Assembly: GCA_963845735.1 (NCBI GenBank)
Contig: CAWJTR010000001.1
Span: forward strand, 186,001-250,000
Reading direction: 5' to 3'
Source of the DNA: AP-15 sp963845735
Lineage (GTDB): Bacteria > Pseudomonadota > Alphaproteobacteria > ATCC43930 > CGMCC-115725
DNA: 64,000 bases
The notes below the pieces were generated by a model. That model searched no databases and was not told the DNA's origin. It saw only the letters and a program-made list of their open reading frames with translations. This document shows, one piece after another, positions 45,036 to 57,168 of the stretch (its first letter is position 1; each line of letters opens with the position of its first letter). The translations under genes and the position numbers were made by a program.

Positions 45036-46751
45036 GCGGCGGGTGGCGGCGACCATGTCGAGGCCGCGAATGCGCTGCTTGACGCGCGGGATGTTGCGCG
45101 GCGCCATCGACAGGTTGCGCAGGCCCAGCCCGAGCAGCAGCGCGGTAAAGCGCGGCTCGCCGGCCATCTCGCCGCAGATGCTGATCGGCATGCCGCGGCG
45201 CAGCGCCGCCTCGATCGCGAACTGGATCAGGCGCAGCACGGCCGGGTGCAGCGGGTTGTAGAGATGCGCGACCTGCTCGTCGCTGCGGTCGATCGCCAAG
45301 GTGTATTGAATGAGATCGTTGGTTCCGATGGCGAAGAAATCGGCCTCGGCGGCGAGCGAGTTGGCGGCCAGCGCGGCACCCGGCACCTCGATCATCGCGC
45401 CCAATGGCGGCATCGGCTTGGGCAGCGCCATGCCGCGCCGCCGCAGCCGGCGGGCGACCTGCTCCATCGCCTCGCGCACGCGGCGGATCTCGCTCGCGGT
45501 CGAGATCATCGGCAACAGGATGCGCAACGGCCCCTCGGCGGCGGCGCGCAGCATCGCCGCGAGCTGCGGGTCGAGCAATCGGCGGTCCTTCAACGACAGC
45601 CGGATCGCGCGCAGGCCGAGCGCCGGGTTGTCGGGCGCGGGATAATCATCGGCCAACGAGCGCGCGAGCTTTTCGCCGCCGAGGTCGAAGGTGCGCACGG
45701 TGACCGGCTTGCCTTCCATGCCGCGGACCAGCGCCGAGAACACCGCGTACTGCTCGTCCTCGTCGGGCAGGTCGTCGCGGTTCATGTAGAGGAACTCGGA
45801 GCGGACGAGCCCCAGCCCCATCGCGCCGTTGGCCACCGCCAGATCGAGCTCGACCGGCAATTCGAGATTGGCTTCGAGCTTGATCTCGACCCCGTCGCGG
45901 GTCGCCGCCGGCAGCCGGCGCAAACGGGCGAGATGGCGCCGCTCGACCACCAACGCGTCGCGGCGCGCCTCGTACTCGGCGATCGTTTCCGGCGTCGGGT
46001 CGAGGATCACGGTGCCCACGGCGCCGTCGATCACCACCGTCGCGTCGGATCGCGCATATTCGGTCAATGCCGGAACCGCGAGCACCGCCGGCAGGCCGAG
46101 CGCGCGCGCAACGATCGCGGTGTGGCTCTCGGCGCCGCCGAACTGGGTGGCAAAGCCGGCGACGCGCTGCGGATCCATCAGCGCGGTGTCGGCCGGGGTC
46201 AGCTCGTCGGCGAGGATCACCGCCCCCTCGCACATGGCCGAATAGGGGACGTAGGGTTTTTTGATCAGGTTGCGGATCAGCCTGGTGCCGACGACGCGGA
46301 TGTCCTCGATCCGGGCGGCCAGATAGGGATCGCGCATCGCCGCAAAACTCTTGGCGATTTCGTCGATCTCGATCTCGACGGCGCGCTCGGCGTTGATCCG
46401 GGTGCGGCCGATGCGCTCGCCGACGCCGCGCACCAGACGCGAGTTGGAGAGCATCGCCAGATGGGCGTCGAGCAGGTAGCCGATCTCCTCGGCGGCGGAT
46501 TCGGGGAGGCCGGCGGCTTTGGTCTTGAGCTTGCGCAGCTGGCGCAGCGAAACCGTCACCGCCTCGCTGAAGCGCCCGCGTTCGGCATCGATCTCGGTTT
46601 CGGGGATGTGGCTCTCATGGACCTGAACATCGCCGCCCTCGCTCAGATAGGCGGGGCCGATGGCGATGCCCGGCGACACGCCGAGCCCGGACAATCGCTG
46701 CTCGGCGGCGGTGGCCTCCGCGGTCAGTTCGGCCGCCTCGTCAATCCTCAT
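44952..46751 (-). CDS. ptsP: PEP-protein phosphotransferase (PTS enzyme I)
   Basis: Transfers phosphate from PEP to HPr. 599 residues without the N-terminal GAF domain of typical EI-Ntr. Phosphohistidine loop GGAESHTAIVARALGLPAVL, catalytic arginine region LGLVRSEFLYMNRDDLPDEDEQ-like, and the C-terminal barrel with NSLAAEADFFAIGTNDLIQY and ISICGEMAGEPRFTALLLGL. Overlaps ptsH by 11 bp. No sugar-specific EIIBC is near, so the chain is regulatory. The final ~83 bp recur three times downstream. Confidence 0.94.
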   Translation of the reverse strand: MRIDEAAELTAEATAAEQRLSGLGVSPGIAIGPAYLSEGGDVQVHESHIPETEIDAERGRFSEAVTVSLRQLRKLKTKAAGLPESAAEEIGYLLDAHLAMLSNSRLVRGVGERIGRTRINAERAVEIEIDEIAKSFAAMRDPYLAARIEDIRVVGTRLIRNLIKKPYVPYSAMCEGAVILADELTPADTALMDPQRVAGFATQFGGAESHTAIVARALGLPAVLAVPALTEYARSDATVVIDGAVGTVILDPTPETIAEYEARRDALVVERRHLARLRRLPAATRDGVEIKLEANLELPVELDLAVANGAMGLGLVRSEFLYMNRDDLPDEDEQYAVFSALVRGMEGKPVTVRTFDLGGEKLARSLADDYPAPDNPALGLRAIRLSLKDRRLLDPQLAAMLRAAAEGPLRILLPMISTASEIRRVREAMEQVARRLRRRGMALPKPMPPLGAMIEVPGAALAANSLAAEADFFAIGTNDLIQYTLAIDRSDEQVAHLYNPLHPAVLRLIQFAIEAALRRGMPISICGEMAGEPRFTALLLGLGLRNLSMAPRNIPRVKQRIRGLDMVAATRRARAIMDQSDSGRIAALLDDFNTVAWPH

Positions 46752-47049
46752 TGAATTTGCATTCGATCAGGTCGGCCAGCGCGCTGACCGCCTCGGCGGC
46801 CTGCGGTCCGCTGGCGGAGAGCTCGACGACCGCGCCCGGCGCCGCCGCCAGCATCATCAGCCCCATGATCGAGCGGCCCGAAACTTCGGTGCCGTTCTTG
46901 CGCACCCGCACATCGGCGTCGAATTGCGCGGCGGTCTTGACGAAACGCGCCGAGGCGCGCGCGTGCAACCCGCGCTGGTTGCAGATCGTCGCGATCCGGC
47001 GAACGGTTGCGGGCGCCGCATCGGCGCCGCTCGGTTGGCCATCGCTCAT
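46741..47049 (-). CDS. ptsH: HPr phosphocarrier protein
   Basis: 102 residues. Active histidine in CNQRGLHARASARFVKTA; regulatory serine site in VSGRSIMGLMMLAAAPG, the target of HPr kinase encoded two genes upstream. Overlaps both neighbours by a few bases. Part of chvI-chvG-hprK-rapZ-EIIA-ptsH-ptsP. Confidence 0.95.
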   Translation of the reverse strand: MSDGQPSGADAAPATVRRIATICNQRGLHARASARFVKTAAQFDADVRVRKNGTEVSGRSIMGLMMLAAAPGAVVELSASGPQAAEAVSALADLIECKFNED

Positions 47050-47453
47050 CGCCGGGCGTCGGTCAGCAATTGCGAGGCGACGTTGATGTATTTGCGTCCG
47101 GCCTCCTGGGCGCCGAGCACGGTGCGCTCCAGGCTTTCGGTTTGCCGCAGGCTGGCGAGCTTGATCAGCATCGGCAGATTGACCCCGGCTACGACCTCGA
47201 TCTTGGCGCGGTCCATCACCGAGATCGCCAGGTTCGACGGCGTGCCGCCGAACATGTCGGTCAGCAGCACGGCGCCGTCGCCGCTGTCGACCTCGGCGAT
47301 GCGGCGCAGGATTTCCTGGCGGCGCTGTTCCATGTCGTCATCGGGACCGATGCAGACGGCGGCGATCTGGGTCTGCGCGCCGACGACGTGCTCGAGTGCG
47401 GCGACAAATTCCGCCGCGAGCCGTCCATGCGTCACCAAAACCATGCCGATCAT
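47046..47453 (-). CDS. PTS EIIA component, mannose family
   Basis: 135 residues with the phosphohistidine in MIGMVLVTHGRLAAEFVAAL and the conserved DGAVLLTDMFGGTPSNLAIS. In alphaproteobacteria this stand-alone EIIA-Man has no transporter partner and works as the regulatory end of the chain. Overlaps ptsH start by 4 bases. Confidence 0.93.
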   Translation of the reverse strand: MIGMVLVTHGRLAAEFVAALEHVVGAQTQIAAVCIGPDDDMEQRRQEILRRIAEVDSGDGAVLLTDMFGGTPSNLAISVMDRAKIEVVAGVNLPMLIKLASLRQTESLERTVLGAQEAGRKYINVASQLLTDARR

Positions 47454-47486
47454 CGAAATCCCTCTGCTGAGCCCAGGCGCCGCCGT

Positions 47487-48434
47487 TCAACCCACGGCGG
47501 CGGAGGCGCCCATCGGGAGCGGCGCATCCGGGCCATGCGACGGAAGGTCGCGATGCGCGACCTCGACGCGCCATCCCGCTTCGCACAGCCGCGCGGCCAG
47601 CCGCTCTGCGACGTAGACCGAGCGATGCCGGCCGCCGGTGCAGCCGATTGCGATCGTGAGATAGGTCTTGCCCCTGATTTCGTAACGCGGCAGCAGGGGG
47701 CGCAGCAGGCGCCACAGCCGGTCGAAGAATGGTGCGAAATCGACGTCTCTCTCAATGTGCGCGGCGACCGCCGGGTGGTGTCCGGTCAGCGTCCGAAGAT
47801 CGTCAACATAGTACGGATTGTCGAGAAAGCGCACATCGAAGATCAGATCGGCATCGCGCGGCACGCCGTTACGATAGGCAAACGAGGTAACGAAAACGTG
47901 CATGCCGCGCGCATCGAGGGCGAAATGTCCGGTCAGCACGCGCTTCAAATCGGCGGGGGTCAAGGCCGAGGTGTCGATCACCAGATCAGCGCGGTGTCGC
48001 AGGGCAGAAACCACTTGGCGCTCACGGCGGATGCCGTCCATGATCGAGCGGTCTCCGGCCAGGGGATGGGGCCGTCGCGTGTCGGTATAACGCCGTTCGA
48101 GCCGTTCGTCATCACAGTCGATAAACAGTACCGCCAACGCCCGCCCGGAGCGGCCGATGATTTCGGCGAGGGTTTCGAGCATGGTCTCGGCGGTGAAGCC
48201 GCGGGTGCGCGTATCGGCGCCGACCGCAATCGCCGGGACGTCGGCAGCGCTACTCTCGATCAGCTCCGGGACCAGCGAAGCCGGCAGATTATCGAAGGTT
48301 TCGTAGCCCAGATCTTCGAGGGTCTTGAGCGCGGTCGACCGCCCTGCCCCCGACATTCCCGTCACCAGCAGGACGCGAGCCGGCACCGTGCTTTTGGCCG
48401 CCCCGGAACCCCTTCGACCACCCTTGGTCCTCAT
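47487..48434 (-). CDS. rapZ: RapZ / YvcJ-type nucleotide-binding adaptor
   Basis: 315 residues from ATG 48434 (MRTKGGRRGSGAAKS). Walker A LLVTGMSGAGRSTALKTLED, then GYETFDNLPASLVPELIE, and the C-terminal sensor domain with RNGVPRDADLIFDVRFLDNP and AIGCTGGRHRSVYVAERLA. In enterobacteria it controls glucosamine-6-phosphate synthase through a small RNA; in alphaproteobacteria the role is open. It appears fused to HPr kinase only because of a frameshift in hprK. Confidence 0.92.
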   Translation of the reverse strand: MRTKGGRRGSGAAKSTVPARVLLVTGMSGAGRSTALKTLEDLGYETFDNLPASLVPELIESSAADVPAIAVGADTRTRGFTAETMLETLAEIIGRSGRALAVLFIDCDDERLERRYTDTRRPHPLAGDRSIMDGIRRERQVVSALRHRADLVIDTSALTPADLKRVLTGHFALDARGMHVFVTSFAYRNGVPRDADLIFDVRFLDNPYYVDDLRTLTGHHPAVAAHIERDVDFAPFFDRLWRLLRPLLPRYEIRGKTYLTIAIGCTGGRHRSVYVAERLAARLCEAGWRVEVAHRDLPSHGPDAPLPMGASAAVG

Positions 48435-48884
48435 CGCCCGATTATAGCGGGCAACGGTCCCGCCGCCAACGCGCGCAGGATTAGGCGCAGCTTTGCTGCT
48501 GCGGCGACCTCGAACGCCGCCAGTCGCGATCAGCGGCACGGCAATGCCCAGCACCGCCTCGAACCGCGGTTCCGGCAGCCGTTCGATCTCACCCGAAGGG
48601 AGGAGGTCGACGATCAGCGCCAGCGGCGCTCCGGCCACCGCATCGACCCGCACGATGCCGACCCCGCGGACTTCGATCATTCCCGCGATCGCGTCGGGAG
48701 CATGGACCATAACCCGCGCGCCCTCGAGCCGCAGCAGCGCCTGGTCATCGGCGACGAGATCGGCGCCGCCATCGATCAGGCGCAGGCCCAAATCCGATTT
48801 TCCGGCGCCGGACGGGCCGCGCAGCAAGACCGCCTCGCCGTCGATCGCAACCGCTGTTCCGTGAACCAGCAGCGTGTCGGTCAC
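48431..48884 (-). CDS. hprK: Short HPr kinase/phosphorylase (one frameshift)
   Basis: Truncated alphaproteobacterial form, only the catalytic domain: LLRGPSGAGKSDLGLRLIDG is the P-loop, followed by LVADDQALLRLEGARVMVHA and IEVRGVGIVRV. GTG 48884 overlaps the chvG stop. The frame changes near 48525; the right one reads LAAFEVAAAAKLRLILRALA and stops at 48431, overlapping the rapZ ATG. ~150 residues. Phosphorylates HPr on serine. Confidence 0.88.
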
Positions 48885-50630
48885 GATTGCGCCGGCAGGC
48901 GGATGCAAAAGCTGGCGCCGATGACGACGCCGGCCCCATCCTTGCGGTTCTCGGCCCAGATCATGCCGCGATGGGCTTCGACGATTTGCTTGGAGATCGC
49001 CAGACCGAGCCCGGAATGCGTGCCAAATTTCTCGCCGGCGGGACGCTCGGTGTAGAAGCGGTCGAAAATCGCGGTGAGCTTGTCGTCCGGAACGCCCGGG
49101 CCCTCATCCTCGACGGTGACCAGGACCGCCCGCCCGTCGAGCCGCGCGGTCAGGCGGATCTCGCCGCCGCGGCGGGCTGAACGACACGGCGTTGGCGATC
49201 ACGTTGCGGAACACCTGCGACAGCCGCGTCTCGATCCCCGGCACGACCAGCGGGCGGGCACGCTCGGGAAGATCGAGGACGAGGCGTGGCCCATCTTCCG
49301 CATGCGTGGCGTCGTGCACGTCGACGAGCGCGCGCAGCATCGCCGCAATGTCGACCGGCGCCAGTTCGAGCCGGCTCAGTTCGGCATCGAGGCGCGAGGC
49401 GTCGGAAATATCGGTGATCAGCCGGTCGAGCCGCTCGACATCGTCGAGGATAATGGCCATCAGCCGCCGCTGGTTTGCCGGGTCCTCGATCCGGACGGCG
49501 GTCTCGACCGCGCTCTTGAGCGAGCTCAACGGGTTCTTGATCTCATGCGCGACATCGGCGGCGAACCGCTCGATGGCGCTCATCCGCTGCCACAGGGCGT
49601 CGGTCATTTCGCGCAACGAGCCGGAAAGATCGCCGATTTCGTCGCCCCGCCGGGTGAAATCCGGGATCTCGACCCGGGCGCGGCGGCCGCGCGCGCGCTC
49701 GGCCGCAGCGGCCAGTCGGCGTATCGGGCGGACGATCGTCCCGCCGAGATAGAACGACATCAGCACGGTGACGAGGAGCGCCACCCCGAAGATGCGCAAC
49801 AGCTCGAGCCGCACCGTGCGCAGCTCCTCCTCGATTTCGTTGCTGCCGGTCGACAGCATCAGCGCGCCCAGCACCTGCTTGTAACGCTGGACCGGGATAG
49901 CGACGCTGAAGACGAGGCCGCCGGTCGCCGGATCGCTGCGGATCGCGTCCCCGGTTTCGCCGCGCAACGCAGCAGCGACCTCGGCGTAATTCGAAGCCCG
50001 CGGCGAAGCGCTTTCGCGATAGACGGGGAAGCGCTTGTGGCGCGGCAGCTTGCCGACGACCCAGTCGTAGGCATTTTCGGCAAAGTCGAGGATCGGCCCT
50101 TCGCTATCGAGAGGCGGCAATTCGAGCACCTGAACTGCCCCGCCCGGCCCGCGCAAGACGCGGCTGTCGGCGATGATATCGCCCTTGATGTCGAACAGCC
50201 GCGCCCGCGTCTTGGTCGGCGCGACCAGGCGGCGCATCATCTGGCGGGCGAGATCCGGGAGCAGAACTTCGCCCTCGTCGGCAGAATCGAGGACGGCGCC
50301 CTCACCCAGTGCCGCGGCGAAGATTTCTCCCTGCATCTTCAGCGATTCGATCTGCTGGCCCATCAGGCTCGTCTGATATTTGCCGAGGTAAAGGAACCCG
50401 CCGGCGAGCAGCGCCAGCGCCAGCACATTGACCGCGAGGATACGCCGGGTAAGCGGCGAGATCGGCCAGCGCCAGCCACGGCGTCGCGATCGCCGGGCGG
50501 CGGGCCGGCCGCGGTCTGGCGAGGAGGCGGACCGCGGGACCGGGTCGGCGGCCACCGCGTCATCGGCAACCGTCGTCAGCGGCGGCGCCGGGGCCGGTTC
50601 AGCGGTCGCGGTATCGATACCCAACGCCAT
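48881..50630 (-). CDS. chvG: Sensor histidine kinase ChvG (one frameshift)
   Basis: Starts at ATG 50630, inside the end of chvI (MALGIDTATAEPAPAPP). Two membrane helices (RILAVNVLALALLAGGFLYL and GVALLVTVLMSFYLGGTIV) flank a periplasmic domain; then HAMP, H-box FAADVAHEIKNPLSSLKSAV and N-box NVIANAVSFSPP. The frame changes near 49180; the remainder has VTVEDEGPGVPDDKLTAIF and GTHSGLGLAISKQIVEAH and ends at 48881. ~582 residues. Controls envelope and acid responses through ChvI. Confidence 0.92.
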
Positions 50631-51306
50631 AGAGGGTTTCGATCTGGGCGAAATCGCTGTCGACCGCCTTGAACTTCTTGCGCAGCCGTTTGATGTGGCT
50701 GTCGATCGTGCGGTCATCGACATAAATGTGCTCGCCATAGGCCGCGTCCATCAGCTGGTCGCGGTTCTTGACGTGCCCCGGGCGGTGCGCCAGCGATTTG
50801 AGGATCAGAAACTCAGTCACGGTCAGTTCGACCGGCTCGGAGCCCCAGGTGCACAGGTGCCGCGCCGGATCGAGAATTAGCTGCCCGCGTACCACTACCG
50901 GCTCGCCATGCGCATCCTCACGCTCGCGCGCCAGCTCGCCGCGGCGGATCAGCGCACGGATCCTCTCGACCAAGAGGCGCTGCGAGAACGGCTTTCTGAT
51001 GTAGTCGTCGGCCCCCATGCGCAGGCCCAGCAATTCGTCCACCTCATCGTCCTTCGAGGTCAGGAAGATCACCGGGATGTGACTCAGTCGGCGCAGGTGC
51101 TCGAGCAGCTCCATGCCGTCCATGCGCGGCATCTTGATGTCGAGCACAGCGAGATCGACCGGCTGGGCGGTCATGCCCTTCAGCGCTTCGGCCCCGTCGC
51201 TGTAGCAGCGCACCAAAAAGCCCTCGGCCTCGAGCGCAATCGATACCGAGGTCAGGATGTTGCGGTCGTCATCGACAAGAGCAATAGTGTTCGCCACTTG
51301 GTGCAC
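50599..51306 (-). CDS. chvI: Response regulator ChvI
   Basis: 235 residues, OmpR family. Receiver with TIALVDDDRNILTSVSIALE, the phosphorylated Asp in DLAVLDIKMPRMDGMELL and Lys in YIRKPFSQRLL; winged-helix output with VELTVTEFLILKSLAHRPG and YVDDRTIDSHIKRLRKKF. Overlaps chvG by 32 bp. First gene of the chvI-to-ptsP operon; divergent from hugZ-pckA, the conserved alphaproteobacterial arrangement. Confidence 0.95.
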   Translation of the reverse strand: MHQVANTIALVDDDRNILTSVSIALEAEGFLVRCYSDGAEALKGMTAQPVDLAVLDIKMPRMDGMELLEHLRRLSHIPVIFLTSKDDEVDELLGLRMGADDYIRKPFSQRLLVERIRALIRRGELAREREDAHGEPVVVRGQLILDPARHLCTWGSEPVELTVTEFLILKSLAHRPGHVKNRDQLMDAAYGEHIYVDDRTIDSHIKRLRKKFKAVDSDFAQIETLYGVGYRYRDR

Positions 51307-51488
51307 CCCCCATTAATCTTGCAGCAAGACGGAACGGCCGTAGAGCGGATGCTGTCGCGTTTAAATATGGCCATTTCTCGGCAAAGACAAACCCGGACGC
51401 GCGGTTTTGTTACACGACTTTGGCGGTGGCCCATCCGCGGTTGGTCGCTGCGCTTTACCCGCCGCCCCCGCATTTGTTCACTCGCTGC

Positions 51489-52230
51489 ATGAGCGAAACC
51501 AGCTCGAGTCGGGATCCCGCGGGGTTCGCCCGGCGACTGTTGCGCAGGCGCGACCGGGCGGCGCTTGCCACCAGTCTGCGCGGCGCGCCCTATGCCTCGC
51601 TCGTGCTCGTCGCCGCCGATCTCGACGCGACCCCGCTACTGCTGCTCTCCGACCTCGCCCAGCACAGCCGCAACATCGCCTTCGAGCCGCGGGTTTCTTT
51701 GCTTTTCGATGCGACCGAGGGCCACCCTGATCCGCTCGCCGGGCCGCGTTTGACCGTGCTCGGACGGGCCAAGGCGGCGAAGGATGGGCGACTGCTCGCG
51801 CGCTTTACCGCGCGCCACCCGTCAGCCTCGCTGTACGCCGGTTTTGCTGATTTCCGCCTCTACCGAGTTGAGGTCGAGCGCGGTCATCTAGTCGCCGGGT
51901 TCGGCCGGATCGAATGGATCGAGGCCAGCGAATTGCTGTTCGCGCCCGACACGCGCGGTCTCGCGGCGGTCGAGCCGGCGATCCTCGCGCAGATCAACGA
52001 GGTCCATGCCGCCGCGATCGCAGTCTTATGCACAGCGAGTGCTCGGGCGCGCCGGCAGTGGCTGGCGGATGACCGGCATCGATCCCGACGGCGTCGACCT
52101 GCGCTGCGCCGGCGACACCGCCCGGCTCGATTTTCCCAGCCCGGTGCTGACCCCTGAGGCGGCACGAGCTGCCCTCGCCCGGCTCGTCGCAGAGGACGCA
52201 CCGGTAGCGCGAGCGTTGCGCAGACTTTGA
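51489..52230 (+). CDS. HugZ / pyridoxamine oxidase-like protein (one frameshift)
   Basis: Starts at ATG 51489 (MSETSSSRDPAGFARRLLRR). Split-barrel domain: GAPYASLVLVAADLDATPLL, LLLSDLAQHSRNIAFEPRVS and LYAGFADFRLYRVEVERGHL. The frame changes near 52035 into a C-terminal DUF2470-like domain (WRMTGIDPDGVDLRCAGDTA) ending at 52230. ~247 residues. Members bind FMN or degrade heme; the heme ligands of HugZ cannot be judged here. Confidence 0.82.
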
Positions 52231-52334
52231 CATGCTCGCCCGGCTATGGTACGGCGCCAGCACGAGGCGCCGGTTGTTCGATTTTGCGGGCCGCGCCACG
52301 ACCGGAGGAAGCGTCTGATGAAAGGGACGATCCG

Positions 52335-53937
<1,603 letters not shown>

Positions 53938-53976
53938 CGCTCAGCCGACTCCCTCGGCATCGCGCCGTATCCGCTG

Positions 53977-55039
53977 TCAGCGGATTGCGGCGGCGATCGC
54001 GGCGCCGAGGTCCTTGGTGCCGGCATTGCCGCCGAGATCCGGGGTGCGGGTGCCGCCCTCGGCCAATACGTCGGCGATGGCGCGCTCGACCGCTGCGGCG
54101 GCGGCGGCCTCGCCGAAATGCGCCAGCATCATCGCCCCCGACCAGATCTGGCCGATCGGGTTGGCGATGCCGCGGCCGGCGATGTCGGGCGCCGAGCCGT
54201 GTACCGGCTCGAACATCGAGGGATATTCGCGCTCGGGATTGATGTTGCCCGAGGGGGCGATGCCGATCGAGCCGACCACCGCCGGCCCGAGATCGGACAG
54301 GATGTCGCCGAATAAATTCGAGCCGACGACGACATCGAACCAGTCGGGATGGCGCACGAAATGCGCGGTCAAGATGTCGATGTGGTACTGGTCGGTCTTG
54401 ACATCGGGATAGTCGCGGGCGACGGCGGCAAAGCGCTCGTCCCAGAACGGCATGGTGTGGATGATGCCGTTCGACTTGGTTGCCGAAGTCACGTGCTTTT
54501 TGCGGGTGCGGGCGAGATCGAAGGCGTAGCGCATGATCCGGTCACAGCCGCGGCGGGTGAACACGGTCTGTTGCATCGCCATCTCGAAATCGCTGCCGGA
54601 ATAGAGCCGGCCTCCGATCTCGGAATATTCGCCCTCGTTGTTTTCGCGCACGACATAGAAATCGATGTCGCCCGGCGCGCGATCGCGCAACGGCGACTGC
54701 ACGCCGGCCAATAGCCGCACCGGGCGCAGATTGACGTATTGGTGAAAGCCGCGCCGCAACGGGATCAACAGCCCCCACAGGGAGACGTGGTCGGGCACGT
54801 CCGGGATGGCCGACCGCGCCGAGATAGACGGCGTCGTAGAGCCGCAGCCGATCGAGCCCGTCCTCGGGCATCATCCGACCGGTCTGGGCATAGCGCTCGC
54901 AGCTCCAGTCGAATTCGTTCCAGCTCAGCTCAAAGCCGTAGGCGCGCGCCGCTCGTTCCATCGCGGCGATCCCCTCGGGCATGACCTCGTGCCCGATGCC
55001 GTCGCCGGCGATCACCGCGACCCGATAACTCTTTGCCAT
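53977..55039 (-). CDS. Tartrate dehydrogenase/decarboxylase-like (one frameshift)
   Basis: Isocitrate/isopropylmalate dehydrogenase family. From ATG 55039 (MAKSYRVAVIAGDGIGHEVM) to ~54805, then the second frame PDHVSLWGLLIPLRRGFHQY. Substrate arginines and metal aspartates: YVNLRPVRLLAGVQSPLRDR and NLFGDILSDLGPAVVGSIGI; nucleotide site EPVHGSAPDIAGRGIANPIG. The LLIPLRRGFHQYVNLRPV context matches tartrate dehydrogenases (TtuC), not LeuB. ~353 residues. Confidence 0.85.
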
Positions 55040-55084
55040 GCAACTTTCCTCCGCCGAGACCGCCCTCCGCCGAGACCGCCGATT

Positions 55085-55517
55085 TTACTTGTTCCAGTTC
55101 CAGATATCGGTCGCCAGCAGCCATCTTCCGCGGATCTTGCGCCACACGACCGCGTATTTGCCGACGAGCTGCTGCGGCGGCTGGGCTTTGGTTTCGAGGC
55201 GTGACGGTGCCGATTTCGCGGGCTCCGCGCCGCCCGAGCGGCAGCACATCGACGGTCACGAGCTTGGCGTCGCCGACATGCTGGGCCGTCTCTTTCCAGA
55301 AGGCTTCGATCGCGCTGCGGCCCTTGACCATCTCGCCGCCCGGCGGCAGTACATAGGCATCCTCGGCATACATCGCGGCGACGGCGGCGGCATCGCCCTT
55401 GTTGAAGGCGGCGGCCCATTTGTCGTTGAGCTGTTGGATCGTTGCCTTGCTTTGGGCCAGCGCCGGCGCGGCGAATGAGACACCAAGGCACAAGGCAAGC
55501 GTCGCGATCCGTGGCAT
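55085..55517 (-). CDS. Exported NTF2-like (SgcJ/EcaC, DUF4440) protein (one frameshift)
   Basis: From ATG 55517, a signal peptide (MPRIATLALCLGVSFAAPAL, then AQ). Then ATIQQLNDKWAAAFNKGDAA and AVAAMYAEDAYVLPPGGEMV, the classic NTF2-like start. The frame changes near 55205 and continues QQLVGKYAVVWRKIRGRWLL, ending ATDIWNWNK at 55085. ~143 residues. Function not known; small ligand binding or a ketosteroid isomerase-like activity is possible. Confidence 0.82.
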
Positions 55518-55575
55518 GACAATCCTCCCCAGGGTTGGCCGGGATACTCCCCCGGTTTGCGGTCCGGAGCAATCG

Positions 55576-56364
55576 TCAGATTTCGATGGCGCCGGTCAGG
55601 TAGAGCACCGCGCGACCGGCGATCGTAACCCGGTCGCCGTCGAGCGCGCAGGAGAGGCTGCCGCCGCGCCGCGACAATTGGCGCGCCGCAAGCCGCGTCT
55701 TGCCGAGCCGAGCCGCCCAATAGGGGATCAGGGTGCAGTGCGCTGAGCCGGTCACCGGGTCCTCGTCGACCCCTTGCGCAGGGGCGAAGAAGCGCGAGAC
55801 GAAATCGATTTCGCCATGTCCCGGCGCGGTGACGATCACGGCGAAGCGGTCGAGCGCTGCGAGTGCGGCAAAATCCGGGGCGAGTGCCGCGATGTCGTCT
55901 GAATGCTCGTAGACCGCGAGATAGTCCCGTGCCGCAAGCACCGCTGTCGGCTGACGGCCGAGCGCCGGGCCGAGGCGCGGCGGTGGGGGGCAGGGGGTGG
56001 GCGGCCGCGCCGGGAAATCGAGCGCCAACAATTCGCCGTCGCGGCTGACGGCGAGATCGCCCGCCTTCTCGGTGCGGAAGACGACGCGCTGCCGATCCGG
56101 GCCGCAGCAGATTGAAGATCGACATAGGCCGCGGCGAGCGTCGCATGGCCGCACAGATCGACCTCGGTGGTCGGCGTGAACCAGCGCAGCCGCCAGCCCT
56201 CACTCTCGGGCACGAAGAAAGCCGTCTCCGACAGATTGTTCTCGGCCGCGATCGCCTGCATGACAGTCTCGGGCAGCCAGCTCGTCGAGCGGGCACACCG
56301 CCGCCGGGTTGCCGGTGAACGGCCCGTCGGCAAAGGCGTCGATCTGGTACAGCGGGATGCGCAC
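55576..56364 (-). CDS. PhzF-family isomerase/epimerase (two frameshifts)
   Basis: From GTG 56364, RIPLYQIDAFADGPFTGNPA is the standard PhzF start. After ~56290: AIAAENNLSETAFFVPESEG with the catalytic Glu, and LRWFTPTTEVDLCGHATLAA. After ~56115: RQRVVFRTEKAGDLAVSRDG and FFAPAQGVDEDPVTGSAHCT, ending LYLTGAIEI. ~262 residues. Substrate unknown. Overlaps none of thiD, whose stop lies 9 bp upstream. Confidence 0.85.
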
Positions 56365-56372
56365 AGCCTTGG

Positions 56373-57168
56373 TTAGCGTTGTAACGGGTGGGCGTGGTCG
56401 AGGGGGCCGTGGCCGCGGCCCAATCCGGGAGCGCTCGCGATCGCGCGCTGGACATAGGCGCGGGCGCGGTCGACGGCGTGTTCGATCTCGAGGCCTTGGG
56501 CGAGGCCGGCGGCGATCGCCGAGGCGAGGGTGCAGCCGGTGCCGTGGGTGTGGCGGGTGTCGATGCGCGGGCTCTCCCACACCCTGACGCCCGCCGCGGT
56601 CACGAGCACGTCCGACACGGTGTCTGCCGGCAAGGTGGCCGCCCTTGACCAGCACCGCCCGGCAGCCGAGCGCCAGAAGCTTTTCTCCGGCCGCGCGCAT
56701 CGCCGCGACATCGCCGATCGTCGCGCCGCATAGCGTTTCGGCTTCGGGCAGGTTCGGCGTCAGTACCGTGGCGCGAGCGATCAGCAGCCGCTTCAGCGCT
56801 TCGATCGCGTCGGGGTCGATCAGCCGGGCGCCGCCCTTGGCGACCATGACCGGATCGACGACCAGCGGGACCACCGGCGCACGCTGCTGCAATACCGCGG
56901 CCACCGTCTCGATCACCGCGGCATCGTGCAGCATGCCGGTCTTGATCGCATCGGCGCCGATGTCGTCGAGCACCACTTCGATTTGCTTGCGGATGAACTC
57001 CGGCGGGATCGGCAGGACGCCAAAGACGCCCTCGGTGTTCTGCGCGGTCAGCGCGGTGATCGCCGTCGCCGCGTAGCCGTCGAGCATCGTCACCGTTTTG
57101 ATGTCGGCCTGGATGCCGGCGCCGCCCCCGGAATCCGAACCGGCGACAATCAGAACCCGGCCACGCAC
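56373..57168 (-). CDS. thiD: Hydroxymethylpyrimidine/phosphomethylpyrimidine kinase (one frameshift)
   Basis: Phosphorylates HMP and HMP-P in thiamine synthesis. GTG start at 57168 overlaps the glmM stop (RGRVLIVAGSDSGGGAGIQA). Active parts: VVDPVMVAKGGARLIDPDAI and LTPNLPEAETLCGATI. Frame changes near 56635; the rest has RIDTRHTHGTGCTLASAIAA with the anion hole, ending at 56373. ~265 residues. Together with tenA at 35.3 kb this gives a pyrimidine salvage route. Confidence 0.92.

Noticed and set aside
47007..49055. 682-codon open frame on the plus strand
   Set aside because: It is antisense to EIIA, rapZ and hprK, which have clear motifs; Arg/His/Asp-rich composition is typical of a high-GC shadow frame.
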